Shown: one piece after another, positions 1-10,434 of the stretch
Position numbering within the stretch: position 1 is the stretch's first letter
How the letters are laid out: each line of letters opens with the position of its first letter
DNA from: Icerya purchasi
Taxonomy: Eukaryota; Arthropoda; Insecta; Hemiptera; Monophlebidae
Direction of reading: 5' to 3'
DNA length: 64,000 nt
Assembly: GCA_039619475.1 (NCBI GenBank)
Contig: CM077115.1
Span: forward strand, 147,750,274 to 147,814,273
The notes under the pieces: model-generated
Seen by the model: only the letters and a program-made list of their open reading frames with translations
What the model was told of the DNA's origin: nothing
Databases searched by the model: none
Program-made: the position numbers and the translations under genes

Positions 1-716
1 AGAAATCATCAACGGAATATATTAACATTATCGAATAGATTTAAAATTACATTGTTTATCGAAATAATGTTTTGCCTATTTCTTCTTTGAAAGTTAAACA
101 AAAAGATTCTTCGTTCGCTGTTTACAAAGTGTTACCTGAACTTACAAACTATATTTCGAATTCGATTCTCAGCAGACAATGTACGATCCGGTGCATTGTT
201 CTTATACACATATACTTACAGGCACTTATCACGTACATATGGATATAAAATATATGCACGTACATCCATCCGCGACTTTCTTCTTTAAATACGTATCCGA
301 AATTCCAAAAATAAAAACCATTTATAATATTCTCGTAAATGAATCTTTTAAAAATATGTCGCATTTAATTAAATATTATACAAAGAAACTGTATCGATGA
401 AATCGTTGATTAATTTTTAAAACAATATTATTTTTGACATTTTTAGTGAAAAAATTGCTTTTACTTTCAGTAAATTTCAAATAAATCAAAATGGTTAGAA
501 GTTTCAAAAAAAGAAAAAGAAAAAACTACGTAACTTAATGAAAAAGTTAATCTTCAAGAACGGTGTAACAAACATCTTTCCTTTTCCATAAAAATCACGA
601 CATAATACTGATGATTCCAAAGCAATCATAATTATAAGGTAAAAAATTGAATTCTAATGGTAGAATGGTATATATTTTAAGTTAAGAAGAGCGAACTTTA
701 TTGAAGGCGCTCATTT
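1..716. other. Gene-free AT-rich stretch
   Basis: I see no protein with family-like sequence, no RNA gene and no recognisable repeat. The short open frames on both strands are low-complexity translations of AT-rich DNA. It may be intron or intergenic sequence downstream of the FLAD1 exon, but no FLAD1 exon was recognised in it. Confidence 0.5.
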
Positions 717-720
717 TTAA

Positions 721-2529
721 CCCTTAAGCGGGCGCGCCTTTTGCAGTCACACTAGTGGGTGCGCAGCGGTATAAATACCGCATTCTTAAAATTGCTTATA
801 CTTCATGGTGTTTTCTTTAATAATATGGGACACATGTTTTTAAAATAAAGGGAATACATCCGTTAAACACTTATAAACATTATTATTAAAAAAGATGATA
901 AGAATAATAGTCCTATCATGGATATCACCAGCGGGGGGCAGGGGCAGCTGCCCTCCCGGAGCCTTGAAACTTTTTAATCAACTGGCCATGATGAGTATCC
1001 ATAGGCGCGTAATCATGGACAATTTGCCAGAAACCCACAGAAATGATGTTTCAATTAAGATTTTATTCTTGTTTAATAAAATATTAAGCCTTTACAATTT
1101 ATAAATTTTATTTTTCCTATAACTCATATCCTCTTTCTATCATCTTGCCCCCCCCCCCCGGCTCATCGGCCATATAAAGAAAAATAAAGACTGTGTTTAA
1201 AAAGTAATAAATGAAGGGGAGAAATAAAAAGAATTATTTCAATAAACTTAAAAATAGGTATGAAGAATAATTATTAACAATTTTGAAAATGTACCTACAT
1301 ACTTTGAGCATTTATAAACACTATTTGTAACAAAAATAAAAACAAAAAATCGCAAAATGCAGAATATGTAGGTTAAATAAATGACTAAGAAAAACAATAT
1401 TTTTTCAACAAATTAAAAAGTGGATATAATGAATAATTAAAAATGAGAAAAGTAAAAAACAGAGATATTTAAAAGAAATTGTAACTATTGCCGAGCTGTG
1501 TTTCTTTCACACAAAATTTCTGCAATCGGAACAGCGCGAGTTTTACATTTATTATTCCTTTGTGACCTACACATTTTACAAGGTCCTATGTAGAACTGTG
1601 TTTCTGAAGCGAGTGATGCAGTAGGTGGAGCGTATTTTTTCAAAAATAAAACTATGTGTATATCTTTTGGTGGAAATCCAATCTGCATTCTTATTTTGAC
1701 ACGATCTTCCATTAGAGAGAAAGATAAACTATTTAAGAAATTTTGACGAGATATTTGAGTTTGTAAATTATTCTAGACAAAAATAATGTGGCCACTGATA
1801 CCATCGATGTCCAAAATTCGGAAAAACAGTGCCTTTGGCCATCTATTGGTTCTTCTATTCGTTGAAACCAATGAACACTTCCGGTCAACTGTATCAAATG
1901 CTGCTTAGTAGTAGCACGATCTTGTTTAATGCATAATCATTTTGAAACCCAAATAAACATGAGCCCCCCTCACGGTTCTTAGTTATTGTGAATTGTTCAG
2001 GAATTTCTATTTTATTTTTTTTCAGTGTCCCTAACGTGGTCATTCCTTTTCCAATCAGATATTCAGCGAGAGGATAATTTGTGTAATAGTTATCTGTAGT
2101 CAAGTTTCAGTTTGAATGCTCTATTGGCTTTACCAATCACTTGACAATATCAGAAGGTTTGTTGGATGTCTGATATTGTCCTGCACGTTGTTTGCCAAAG
2201 TTCAAAATTGAAAGTATAAAAATTTCTACTATCACACAGAGCGTATAATTTTAGACCATACTTGGCGGGTTTCTTTGGCGTATACCGAACAAAACTTACT
2301 TACATTCGTGGTCGTGTAGCAGTACTGGTGCCGCAAACCTGACTTGATTCACTTCGTGCTGTCATAACTATAAACTTATTGCACATACACACATGAATTA
2401 AATGACGACTTGCGAGATACACTTTAGACGCAGCATACCTAGCAGTTCCGAATGTTTCATTGATCGGTTTCATAAATGTCACTAATTGAATGTTTGCGGT
2501 ATGCATACCATAGCGCGCCCGCTTCAGGG
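721..2529 (-). mobile_element. piggyBac-like DNA transposon, non-autonomous
   Basis: The element is bounded by TTAA on both sides (717-720 and 2530-2533), the target duplication of the piggyBac superfamily. Its ends start CCCTTAAGCGGGCGCGC and, reversed at the right, CCCTGAAGCGGGCGCGC, a terminal inverted repeat with one mismatch. The CCC start is also typical of piggyBac. At 1.8 kb it is shorter than full elements (about 2.4 kb or more) and carries only part of a transposase, on the minus strand. The GC-rich patches near 930-960 and 1147-1165 could be the ends of a smaller nested insertion, which I could not prove. Confidence 0.85.
1485..2300 (-). pseudogene. piggyBac transposase remnant (middle and C-terminus)
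   Basis: Reading the minus strand from about 2300, broken frames give KPAKYGLKLYALCD, then VTTDNYYTNYPLAEYLIGKG and TLGTLKKNKIEIP (2103-1894). These match the conserved middle of PGBD4-like transposases, where a catalytic Asp sits in the TDNYYT-type motif. Further on, 1712-1485 encodes a Cys-rich tail (CKMCRS, KCKTR, ILCERN) resembling the C-terminal DNA-binding finger of the family. Stops and frameshifts separate the pieces and the N-terminal third is absent, so no functional transposase is made here. Confidence 0.75.
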
Positions 2530-2922
2530 TTAACGAATATTATGTAAATATTAAATACGTGTAAACAGTCGAATTGCTTTGAAATTCCTAAAGAAACCAC
2601 TGTTTAGTGTTTAAATATTTAGCGGTTGTTGCCTGTAATTTCAGAAATAATTTTTTGTTTATTAAAAAATTTGATTAATTTATATCACCATCATCGAGTA
2701 TTAAATCTCTCGTGGAGATTACATCGTGATTATGAGCTGTCCATCTAATGTATAAGATGTCGCTATTAATCTCTGTCGTGAGTCAGTCGAATACATTCGT
2801 CGAAACTTTTTGCTTGGAACGCGTCCACGTCTTCTTTTTTCTTCTACTTTTCCTTCAAGAATTCTCGTCTCAAATCCATTTGCTCCTATCACATGACTAA
2901 AGAGTATTTCAGTATTCTTCTA

Positions 2923-3090
2923 ATTACTCCCGACGCCAAACTTTTTTTCGTTACGTCTAGTTCTTGCAATACCGAGCTGTTCATTCTTTTGTCTGTCCAC
3001 CGGATCGTAGCATACGTGTCTCCAACAGTAGTACATTTCTAACGCATCTATCTTTTGTCGATCAAATTTACGTGTATAGTCCATGTTTCT
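2923..3090 (-). pseudogene. LINE reverse-transcriptase C-terminal scrap
   Basis: The minus strand encodes RKFDRQKIDALEMYYCWRH followed by a stretch ending in NEQLGI. This resembles the C-terminal tail of non-LTR retrotransposon ORF2 proteins, where a motif like R.RIDALEMWCWRRML..PW.DR..NE is widespread in arthropods. No RT core or endonuclease is nearby, so it is an isolated fragment. It lies on the 3' side of the FLAD1 exon, probably inside a FLAD1 intron. Confidence 0.55.
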
Positions 3091-3754
3091 GCGCCATAGA
3101 GAAATATTGAAAAGACCAAAGGAAAAATGACAAACAGAAAAAGTAAAATATCCGAAGACGAGAAAAATGCCTCTAATAGTTAATAGAGTTACCAAGGGTG
3201 TAATAAAAAAGGAAAAAACCGTTTTATACAACCGCCCATTATCACCTAACCTTACACGGCCCTCGACTACCGCTGAAAGAGGCAATAGTCATTTCCCCTC
3301 GAAGCACTGATTGAATGGCGTAGCTTCTATTAAAGTGAAATGAGCCGAAAAGAGAAATTAAAATAATAAATAAATATTAATCGAACTGATGAACGCTACA
3401 ACGGAAATTTTATTCACGAGGGTTCATTCCTACCAGATTTTCGTCCGGTAAACTTTCTTTTTTTTCCCCGTAAAAAAAGAATCAAAAAAAACAATTTTTG
3501 TTAAAAAATCATCTATAAAAAAAACTTTAGAAGTTAAATGTCACGCTGAACAATTTTTGCTACGAGCAATAATTTTTTACCAGCTTACAAAATTTTTTGT
3601 CCTAATAACTAAATTGTCCTTGTAACTGTTAAAAATTAGTTTTATGTAATTCCGTCAGTTTCATTCACCGCTATACTTGGTAAATATCCGGTTTTCACTG
3701 TACTTATATAAACACGATCAAAGGCGAGTTATCCGAAACATAATAAGTGCTTAC
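3091..3754. other. Probable FLAD1 intron
   Basis: This stretch follows the FLAD1 exon donor (GTAAGC on the minus strand at 3754-3749). It is A/T-rich and I found no further exon; the next FLAD1 exon, encoding the FAD synthetase domain, is presumably beyond the left edge of the window. Confidence 0.5.
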
Positions 3755-4615
3755 CTGGAGTGATTTTTGTACCACTGATACTAAATCACCGTTCGATCTT
3801 AAAAAGCAACTAAACTGAGAATAATCAACGGTTTTATTAAAGTCGGGTTCCATATAAACAATCCACGATGCCGGTATATCCAATAATAAAGCGGATTCTG
3901 CTGAAAGGCAATCATCCACGATAGAAGATTCGATAATTATTTTCGTTTTAAACTTCGATTTTACGTCAAATTCAGGATAAGAACCGATCTTGACGGAGTC
4001 AATATCCTTAAACCGATTTACCACGTTGTAAAGTTTCGGGGCGATTATTTCTTCATCCTTTTTTAAAAATACTGTCCGCACGTAAAACATTTTATTAGCG
4101 CTATTTTTGAAAAACATTTCCTCCAGCTGACAGAACAGATAGCGTACATATTTCGGAACGCCAGGAAGTACGAACACATTACGTACACGAACTAACGGAA
4201 ATATATTAAGGATACTTAAATCGGACGGTACATTTAAATAAAGTACTTCAGAACTCGCCGGAATCGTGACCAACCTTAAAATACACTTATCGATGTTTTC
4301 CTGCAAACCGAAAGATTTCAGCATTTCTTCGTTTCTATACAACGACTCATTAAAGGCATTCGCAACACCTTCGTAAGTAACATCGTCGTGAGTAGGACCG
4401 ACGCCTCCAGTTGTAATTACCAAATCATATAATGCAGAGAACTTTCTCGTTTCTTCACTGATTTCATCAACATCGTCTGCAATTATGGATATTCGACGCA
4501 CTCGAATACCCCACAGAAAACATCGTTGACATAAGAAGTCACAATTTTCATCTTTAACGTGTCCTTTCAAAATTTCATCGCCAATAATTATAATTCCGGC
4601 AGTGTTATACGACAT
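3755..4615 (-). CDS. FLAD1: FAD synthase FLAD1, exon for N-terminal MoCF-like domain
   Basis: Eukaryotic FAD synthase makes FAD from FMN and ATP. Animal forms fuse an N-terminal molybdopterin-binding-like (MoCF/CinA-like) domain to a C-terminal PAPS-reductase-like FAD synthetase domain. This exon encodes 287 residues of the first part: GIIIIGDEILKGH at residues 7-19, VITTGGVGPTHDDVT near 86-100, and FVLPGVPKYV further on, all hallmarks of the domain. The ATG at 4615 fits the family start. The exon ends at CTCCAG|GTAAGC in phase 0, just after SVVQKSLQ; the open frame continuing to 3704 is intron read-through. The catalytic domain is not in the window. The ATG lies 42 bases after the stop of the neighbouring small gene. 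Confidence 0.9.
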
Positions 4616-4657
4616 CGCTACAACGAAATTTTACGTAAAATGTAAATAATTATATAA

Positions 4658-4891
4658 TTATACTCGTACATTAGAGAAATTATCAATAGTTTCTGCGCAA
4701 AGTTGTTCTACGGCTGCATATTTTTTAATTTCATCGTTTTCACATTTTTTCGCAGTTTGATCAATAATCGTTTCACAAGATAATTCTTTCTTATCGTTAG
4801 ATTTTTTCTTTGCCGGATCTTGACGAATAAGTAATTCCAATGTTTCTAGTTGAGTATCGATATTTTGTAATAAATTTTGTCTTTTACCTAA
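4658..4891 (-). CDS. Small lysine-rich protein, exon 2
   Basis: This is the second and probably last exon of a 109-residue protein; exon 1 is at 6661-6756. The acceptor is TTTACAG|TTAGGT, in phase 0. It encodes 77 residues: a helical, coiled-coil-like segment (RQNLLQNIDTQLETLELLIR), then a Lys/Asp/Glu-rich tail with three cysteines, and a stop at 4658-4660. I do not recognise the family. Both parts are highly charged, as in nucleolar or RNA-associated proteins, but that is only an impression. A GTACGAG just before the stop could act as an alternative donor; joining it to an acceptor just before the FLAD1 ATG would not be in the FLAD1 frame. Confidence 0.65.
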   Translation of the reverse strand, partial: LGKRQNLLQNIDTQLETLELLIRQDPAKKKSNDKKELSCETIIDQTAKKCENDEIKKYAAVEQLCAETIDNFSNVRV

Positions 4892-5479
4892 CTGTAAACA
4901 TATAAATATATTTAAGAATATTTAAAGATAAATTTGGAAAAATAAAAGTTTATAATTATAACTATTTTATAGTATACTATAGAAATGGAACTATTTAAAA
5001 TTGATATTAATCATCCACGCAACACAACTTTGTAAGCAATCATTAAACAATATAGAATTAAAAAACAAATTAACAATATAACTTACACACTGTTTAATTA
5101 AATAATAACAACGTTTACAAAACTGTATAAACTAATTTATAATTTCTATAAGATTAATTTTAAAAGCCAAACAATTTTCGAAATACGCTGTCCTTCGTGC
5201 ATACATATATAATTTTCGCTTCCGTATACGAATACGATTTCCGCGACTTCACTGGAAATAATTACCAAATTTTCTTGCGATATATGAGGGTAGCTCACGT
5301 TGGCTAGCTAAAGCACACTCAGAGGGAAAAGAAATCTTAAATTTTTTTCAGGCACATTTTACATACTAACATATTTAATTTACTTCTACTTCTAATAAGC
5401 GGCGGTATAATACATACTAGACATGGGTAACTCCGGACACAGTTATATCCTCAGAAATACATCCGCGTTCGAACACAGC

Positions 5480-5830
5480 TGGATAGATCCGTATTGTTCA
5501 TGCATGACAACGCTAGACCACACACAAGCTGCCCTTACTCAAGCAGAACTCGATTAAATGCACCGGACAATCGTTGAACATCCGTCGTATAGTCCAGATT
5601 TAAGTCCATGCGATTATCATTTGTTTGGGCCATTGAAAGAGGTATTGGTGGACAGCGATTTGAAGATGATGAAGGTTGTATGCAATTCGCGCGCAATTGG
5701 CTCTCTGACTTATCGCATTTGTTCTTTGATAAAGGCACTAAAAAATTACCAAAACTCTGAGAAAAATGCATTAATAAAGGTGGTAATTATGTAGAAAAAT
5801 AGTGCTGGTGTTAATTTTTCGAAACGTTTC
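5480..5830 (+). pseudogene. mariner transposase C-terminal fragment
   Basis: The plus strand reads LFMHDNARPHTQAAL, a stop, then HPSYSPDLSPCDYHLFGPLK, and after frame changes ends in NYVEK. These are the second and third catalytic blocks of mariner transposases (the Asp of HDNARPH; the third acidic residue in the YSPDLSPCDYHLF block of the DD34D type). The N-terminus, first catalytic Asp and inverted repeats were not found. The fragment lies inside the intron of the small lysine-rich gene, on the opposite strand. Confidence 0.8.
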
Positions 5831-5969
5831 AATAAATTTTAATTTTTAAAAAATTCTCATTCATATTTGACTGATCTTCGTATATGAATTTATGTCACCA
5901 TTACCTGTCACATTGTTGCCAACAAAATAAGACAAACATGAGTCATTCATATATTAGAGTTGATAAGGG

Positions 5970-6012
5970 GCTATATATATATATATATGTATATATGTAC
6001 ATGTATATATAC
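5970..6012. repeat. TA microsatellite
   Basis: A run of TA/TG dinucleotides (TATATATATATATATGTATATATGTAC-like). Simple sequence, inside the small-gene intron. Confidence 0.8.
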
Positions 6013-6660
6013 ATTTTGTCCTGATCCATCCCCAAATGTTATATCAATACGCAAAATGCGACTCTATTTTAACGTATTCGCCTCCGAATGCGGAAGTGAA
6101 AAGTTTTCTCATAAAATTTTTTTTCAATGAATTAAAATGCTACAAATGGCTTTCTGGGTAGAATTTTACTCGGAGGTAAAAATTACCACTACACACATAC
6201 AATACACTTCTTGTAGGATATACGTTTTAACTCTATTTAAATATATTCATACAAATACACATTATATATAGTTTCCGTTGAATTTCCTACCGAGAAATTT
6301 CATGGTGAATAAAATGATTTCTACAAACAAGAAGCCGCAAATCTTAAATACACGGAAAAATAGCGCTTTGTAACACATTTTTCGAAATCATATAAAAACG
6401 ACCAATCTTGTTAAGCAAGTTTTAAATCAACATTATAGAATATTAAATACTGCGTATTGCTTGAATAATTACAACTGGAATGATAATGTAGATATTAATT
6501 ATAAAAGAGAAATAAAACCAATTAGTGTCGAGTTAGACGGTGCACTTATTCATAAGATCTTATACTCATCTATATTTAACAATTTTTTTATTTTGAATAA
6601 CGGCAGGTGTTTTGTTTTAATTTTTAAAACTAATGACTCAAATATCAAGTTTATACTTAC

Positions 6661-6756
6661 AGATTTAATTTTTTCCGCTAAGTCGCGTTTCTTCTTTTTC
6701 AAGCTAAATGTCGGTACTATTCTTGGAAATTTTGACGTGTTATTCTTTTTGCCCAT
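6661..6756 (-). CDS. Small lysine-rich protein, exon 1
   Basis: The exon starts at the ATG at 6756 and encodes MGKKNNTSKFPRIVPTFSLK followed by KKKRDLAEKIKS, 32 residues, ending at AAATCT|GTAAGT in phase 0. The 96 bases are a multiple of three and join exon 2 (4658-4891, also phase 0) without a frame change, which is good evidence that the two belong together. The N-terminus is strongly basic and could serve as a nuclear or nucleolar signal. No family was recognised. The intron is about 1.77 kb and holds a mariner scrap. Confidence 0.65.
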
Positions 6757-7713
6757 TTTTAATTATTAATTCCATAATTACCTTTATGCAAAATAAAATA
6801 ATATTTCAACATGACAATTGAATTAAAATACTTTTTTTTTAGTTCTTAAATTTTCCCAGTAATACATGAAATAATAAAACGAAAATCAGTATTATTTATG
6901 TTCTAAACACATAAAGTAACCTAACAAATAAGATAAGAGTACTTTTGAAGGTATATTTCTTATCATACTGTATGCGCCTTAAGGATACAAATTCGGCCAA
7001 TCAAAGTTCAGAAAATGTACTGAGTTAATGAATCAATTAAAATTTTTGGAATCAAAAGAAACAGCGGTAGAGATTGAACCAATCAGAAAATTATGTGCAT
7101 TTGCGAATAATCTGAATTCATTTATTCTCTCAAAAAAAATTCAATATATTCGGTTTAGAAATTAAATTAAAATCTCAATATGAAATTAAACTATAACTTT
7201 TATTTTAAAAATTTTAAATAATACACTTTCGTAACAACTAAAAAATATGCATCGTTATTCTTTAAAAATTGATATATTTCATATGAAACATTTTATACCG
7301 CATTATTATTTAACATATATATGTGGATGTTGCTATCAGGGTTTAAAAAGCTAAATAGAAATTGTGTTCACCTGACAATACTGTACACTTATTTTACAAA
7401 TGATAAACTAGATAAGCGCTTAAAAGAACAAAACTACAAACACAAACACACTGCTGTCACGTTACGTGCGCTCACGTAACAAAAAATCCAGAATGATGTT
7501 TCAAAACAAGCGTCTAAGTAGTAAAACAGAGAAATGTCATGTTTCTGGTGCGCATGCGCTAAATTATTGCTTTTATAACAAGTCCGCGTCCATAGAATAA
7601 AATCATATAAAGTGGAAAAAGTAATTTCTGCACATATGCTACATTTTTAATTCTTTACGCTACACCAACGATGAATAACGTTAGTAAATAATAAGCGAAA
7701 TACTAAAAATTGT
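6757..7713. other. Gene-free stretch upstream of small gene
   Basis: A/T-rich DNA 5' of the small lysine-rich gene. It presumably includes that gene's promoter, but I could not single out a core element. No coding sequence or recognised repeat seen. Confidence 0.4.
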
Positions 7714-7721
7714 GTTATTGC

Positions 7722-8095
7722 TAGTGATGGGTTGTACAGTTCTTTTTGTAGATCAGTTCTTTCGGATCAGTTCACTATAAAGAACTGATTCAAAGACCCA
7801 GTTCCCAAAGAACTGATTGTTTTCGAAAATCTTTTAGATCTACAGGTAAACAAATCTTACTATACTAAGCGACTGTGTAATCGTTTTTATTTTATCTGTC
7901 CGGACTGTATCTTTCGAATCGAATGAGATAAAAGCGTGATTTTTGTAATCATTTTTATTTTGTCTGTACGGGCTATTCGCTCCGGCTCATTCTGTTCATT
8001 CGCGTTTCATACGAAACAGTTCATACAGAACCAGTTCTTTTAAGTTTTGTGAATCAGTCCTTTCAATCAGTTCGTTCACGAACTACACATCACTA
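7722..8095. mobile_element. hAT-type MITE, 374 bp
   Basis: A perfect 8-base direct repeat, GTTATTGC (7714-7721 and 8096-8103), flanks inverted ends beginning TAGTGATG. Eight-base duplications define the hAT superfamily. The interior is built from repeated inverted AGTTC/GAACT motifs (for example AAAGAACTGATT and CAGTTCTTT), so the whole element can fold into a long imperfect hairpin. It has no coding capacity and must have been mobilised by a transposase elsewhere. The perfect duplication points to a fairly recent insertion. Confidence 0.85.
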
Positions 8096-8169
8096 GTTAT
8101 TGCACGTTTTGTTATTTTATGGTGTAAGTTTTGATTTTTTTTTAATATTAAATTATATGTCACGAAATA

Positions 8170-8304
8170 ATGTCTGAAGAAAATAAGTTAAATTGTCCAT
8201 TTTGTTTTAAAGATTACTCAGAATCATTTTTGAGGCACCACATTCGAAACGTTTATGAAGATGAGAAGAATAAGGAGCGTATTAAATATTCATTTTGTTC
8301 GTAA
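8170..8304 (+). CDS. 44-residue zinc-finger-like ORF, probably a remnant
   Basis: An ATG-initiated ORF encoding MSEENKLNCPFCFKDYSESF then LRHHIRN and more, with a C2H2-like pattern (CPFC followed by RHH). Stand-alone BED or C2H2 fingers commonly start transposases, and a similar finger starts the MULE remnant at 13.7 kb, so this is more likely transposon debris than a working gene. Downstream codons continue after the stop with protein-like sequence. Confidence 0.35.
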   Translation: MSEENKLNCPFCFKDYSESFLRHHIRNVYEDEKNKERIKYSFCS

Positions 8305-9061
8305 TATTATACGAAAGCCATAAAAAATTTTAATAAGCGGGATTTTAATTACTTGATATTAATGTGTGCGCATACACTACAGATTATGCAAATAATATGA
8401 GAACAACTGAAAACTGATAATTTTTATTTTGAATATTAAATATGAACAGGTTTGTCATAAAATTAACAACAAAACAAAAATAAGCAAAAGAATGTGTTTT
8501 TGTCTTTTTAAAAAAATATATTGCTGCGCTTTATAATGACCATTTTGACAATCAATCTAATGCTTAAAAATTATTTTCTTGAAACTAAATTTGTTAGACT
8601 TAGTTTTTCACATCAAATGTTTTGGATTGGAAGTCGGGAGAAATTTTAGGTCGCGTTTTTTTTTTTTTTTGTGCCTTTTTCTTTGATAGTAAAAGAAATG
8701 ATGTAGAAAATTATGAAATTTTAATGAATTTTATATAAACATATTTGAATACTTTGAAATTCGATTTTATCACAGTTTGTAATATGTAAAATACATGTAA
8801 TTTTATCCACCCGTTGCAAATTCTTTGTAATAGTAATTTTCCATTTTGACGAAGAAACAATAAAATTTGAATGTCTAGAGCGGATGAAACATTTACATCA
8901 AAGTTGAAAAAATGAAAAAGATCTAAAATAGGAAATGTAATAAATTACATTCTTTATCAGCCTTTAAAATTATTCACAATGTTAAAATCATTAACATATT
9001 TTGTAAGTCTATGTTAAAAAGAATGGAATATATAATATTCAAATTGATGGCCTGTAATGTA
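8305..9061. other. Gene-free AT-rich stretch
   Basis: Nothing recognised. It contains homopolymer T runs (about 8660) and ends at the TA dinucleotide that forms the left target site of the Tc1-like element. Confidence 0.4.
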
Positions 9062-10434
9062 CAGCGAGTCTCATAAATATTCGTACACCGACGAAAAAAA
9101 TGGAAAAGCGTCTATAAAACAACGAAAAAAAAACTTTAATGCCGAAAAAAGTGAATATGAACTGGATAGGTATAACTTTCCATGTAATATAATGAAAGAC
9201 AAAAAGTAAAAAAAAATCATACATCATACTTGTATACAGATCAAAAAGAAAAGAGATGAAAATAACACGTCACAAATATATTCGTACAACGGAACGCAGT
9301 GCGCAATGCTGCACTTGGGGTTTTCCAAAAACGGATGATGAACATCCGGCTGTGTCCGGATAGGGTACAGAGCGCCGAGTCGTAATTTCACGACAGGCGA
9401 TCATGCCGTGTGCGAGTTACGAGTGCAGTGCATCAAGTGCGAGTAAAAATGCCGCGAAAGTGTTGAAATACGTCTTTGGAGATGCGAAAACTGGTCATTC
9501 ATCACTCATTAAATGCAATAGCTCAGCTACTCGAACTACTTCGCAATACTTGCCAATACATTATCCGTCGGTATATACAGGAGAATCGAATTGAGCTAAT
9601 TCCACAAAAGAACAGACCAAGGAAGCTTTCCGCGCGTAACGAACGGTATATTGTCGGTAAGGTTGGCCGGAATCCACAACTGAGTGCGTCAAAACTCGCG
9701 ACGGAAGTAAATGCTATATGGAATAAAACAGTTTCTGCCGAAACAATTTGTAGATCGCTAAGGAAATATGGGTATCACGGGGGAACCGTCAGAAGGAAAC
9801 CGTTCATAAGTGAACAGAATAAGAAAAAGCGATATCAGTTTGCGATGAAGTATCAGACAGTCCCCGACAGTTTTTGGAAAAACGTTTATATTCAGCGATG
9901 AGTCTAACTTTAACCTTTTTGGTGGAGGTGGACGACAGAAAGTATGGCGCAAATCGAAGATGGAATTAAATCCGAAGAACCTTATAGCAACTGTGAAACA
10001 TGGAGGCGGAAGAGTAATGGTTTGGGGCTGTTTCTAATCGTATGGGGTAGGTTCACTCGTCTTTATTGATGGTCGGATGAATAAGGAAATGTATGTAGAC
10101 ATTTTATGTAATAATTTACGCCCAAGTGCCGAAAAATTTGGAATTGCGAATTCATTTTATTTTCACCAGGATAACGATCCAATGCATACCGCATTTTATA
10201 GCCGTGAATGGATGCTTTATAATTGCTCCCATGTGATGCCTACCCCTGGTCAGTCCTCAGACTGCAAGTCCATCGAACATGTGTGGGATTACCTTGACAA
10301 GAAACTTCGTGAAGAACGTCTCTTAGCCGAATGGAAGAAAATTCCCGTGGAATATTGCCAAAAATTGGTGTCGTTCATGCCACGTCGGTCGGAAGCAGTG
10401 GTTAAGGCTCGAGGTCTTCAAACGAAATGTAAGT
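9062..10434 (+). pseudogene. Tc1-like transposon with broken transposase
   Basis: The left end follows a TA and begins CAGCGAGTCTCATAAATATT with CGTACACC, a typical Tc1 inverted repeat; a second CAAATATATTCGTACA copy lies near 9275. The transposase starts near 9400-9476. It has paired helix-turn-helix sequence (RPRKLSARNERYIV, NPQLSASKLATEVN), then the catalytic blocks SDESNF, FHQDNDPMHT and SIEHVWDYL, so all three acidic residues of the DD34E triad survive. A frameshift near 9895 and a stop after VWGCF disable it. It runs almost to the normal C-terminus (MPRRSEAVVKARG) and is cut at about 10434 by a Gypsy fragment; I found no right inverted repeat. Confidence 0.85.

Noticed and set aside
895..1180. 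ORF and GC-rich patches inside the piggyBac-like element
   Set aside because: May be a nested insertion, but the ends do not pair clearly and the ORF has no family-like sequence.
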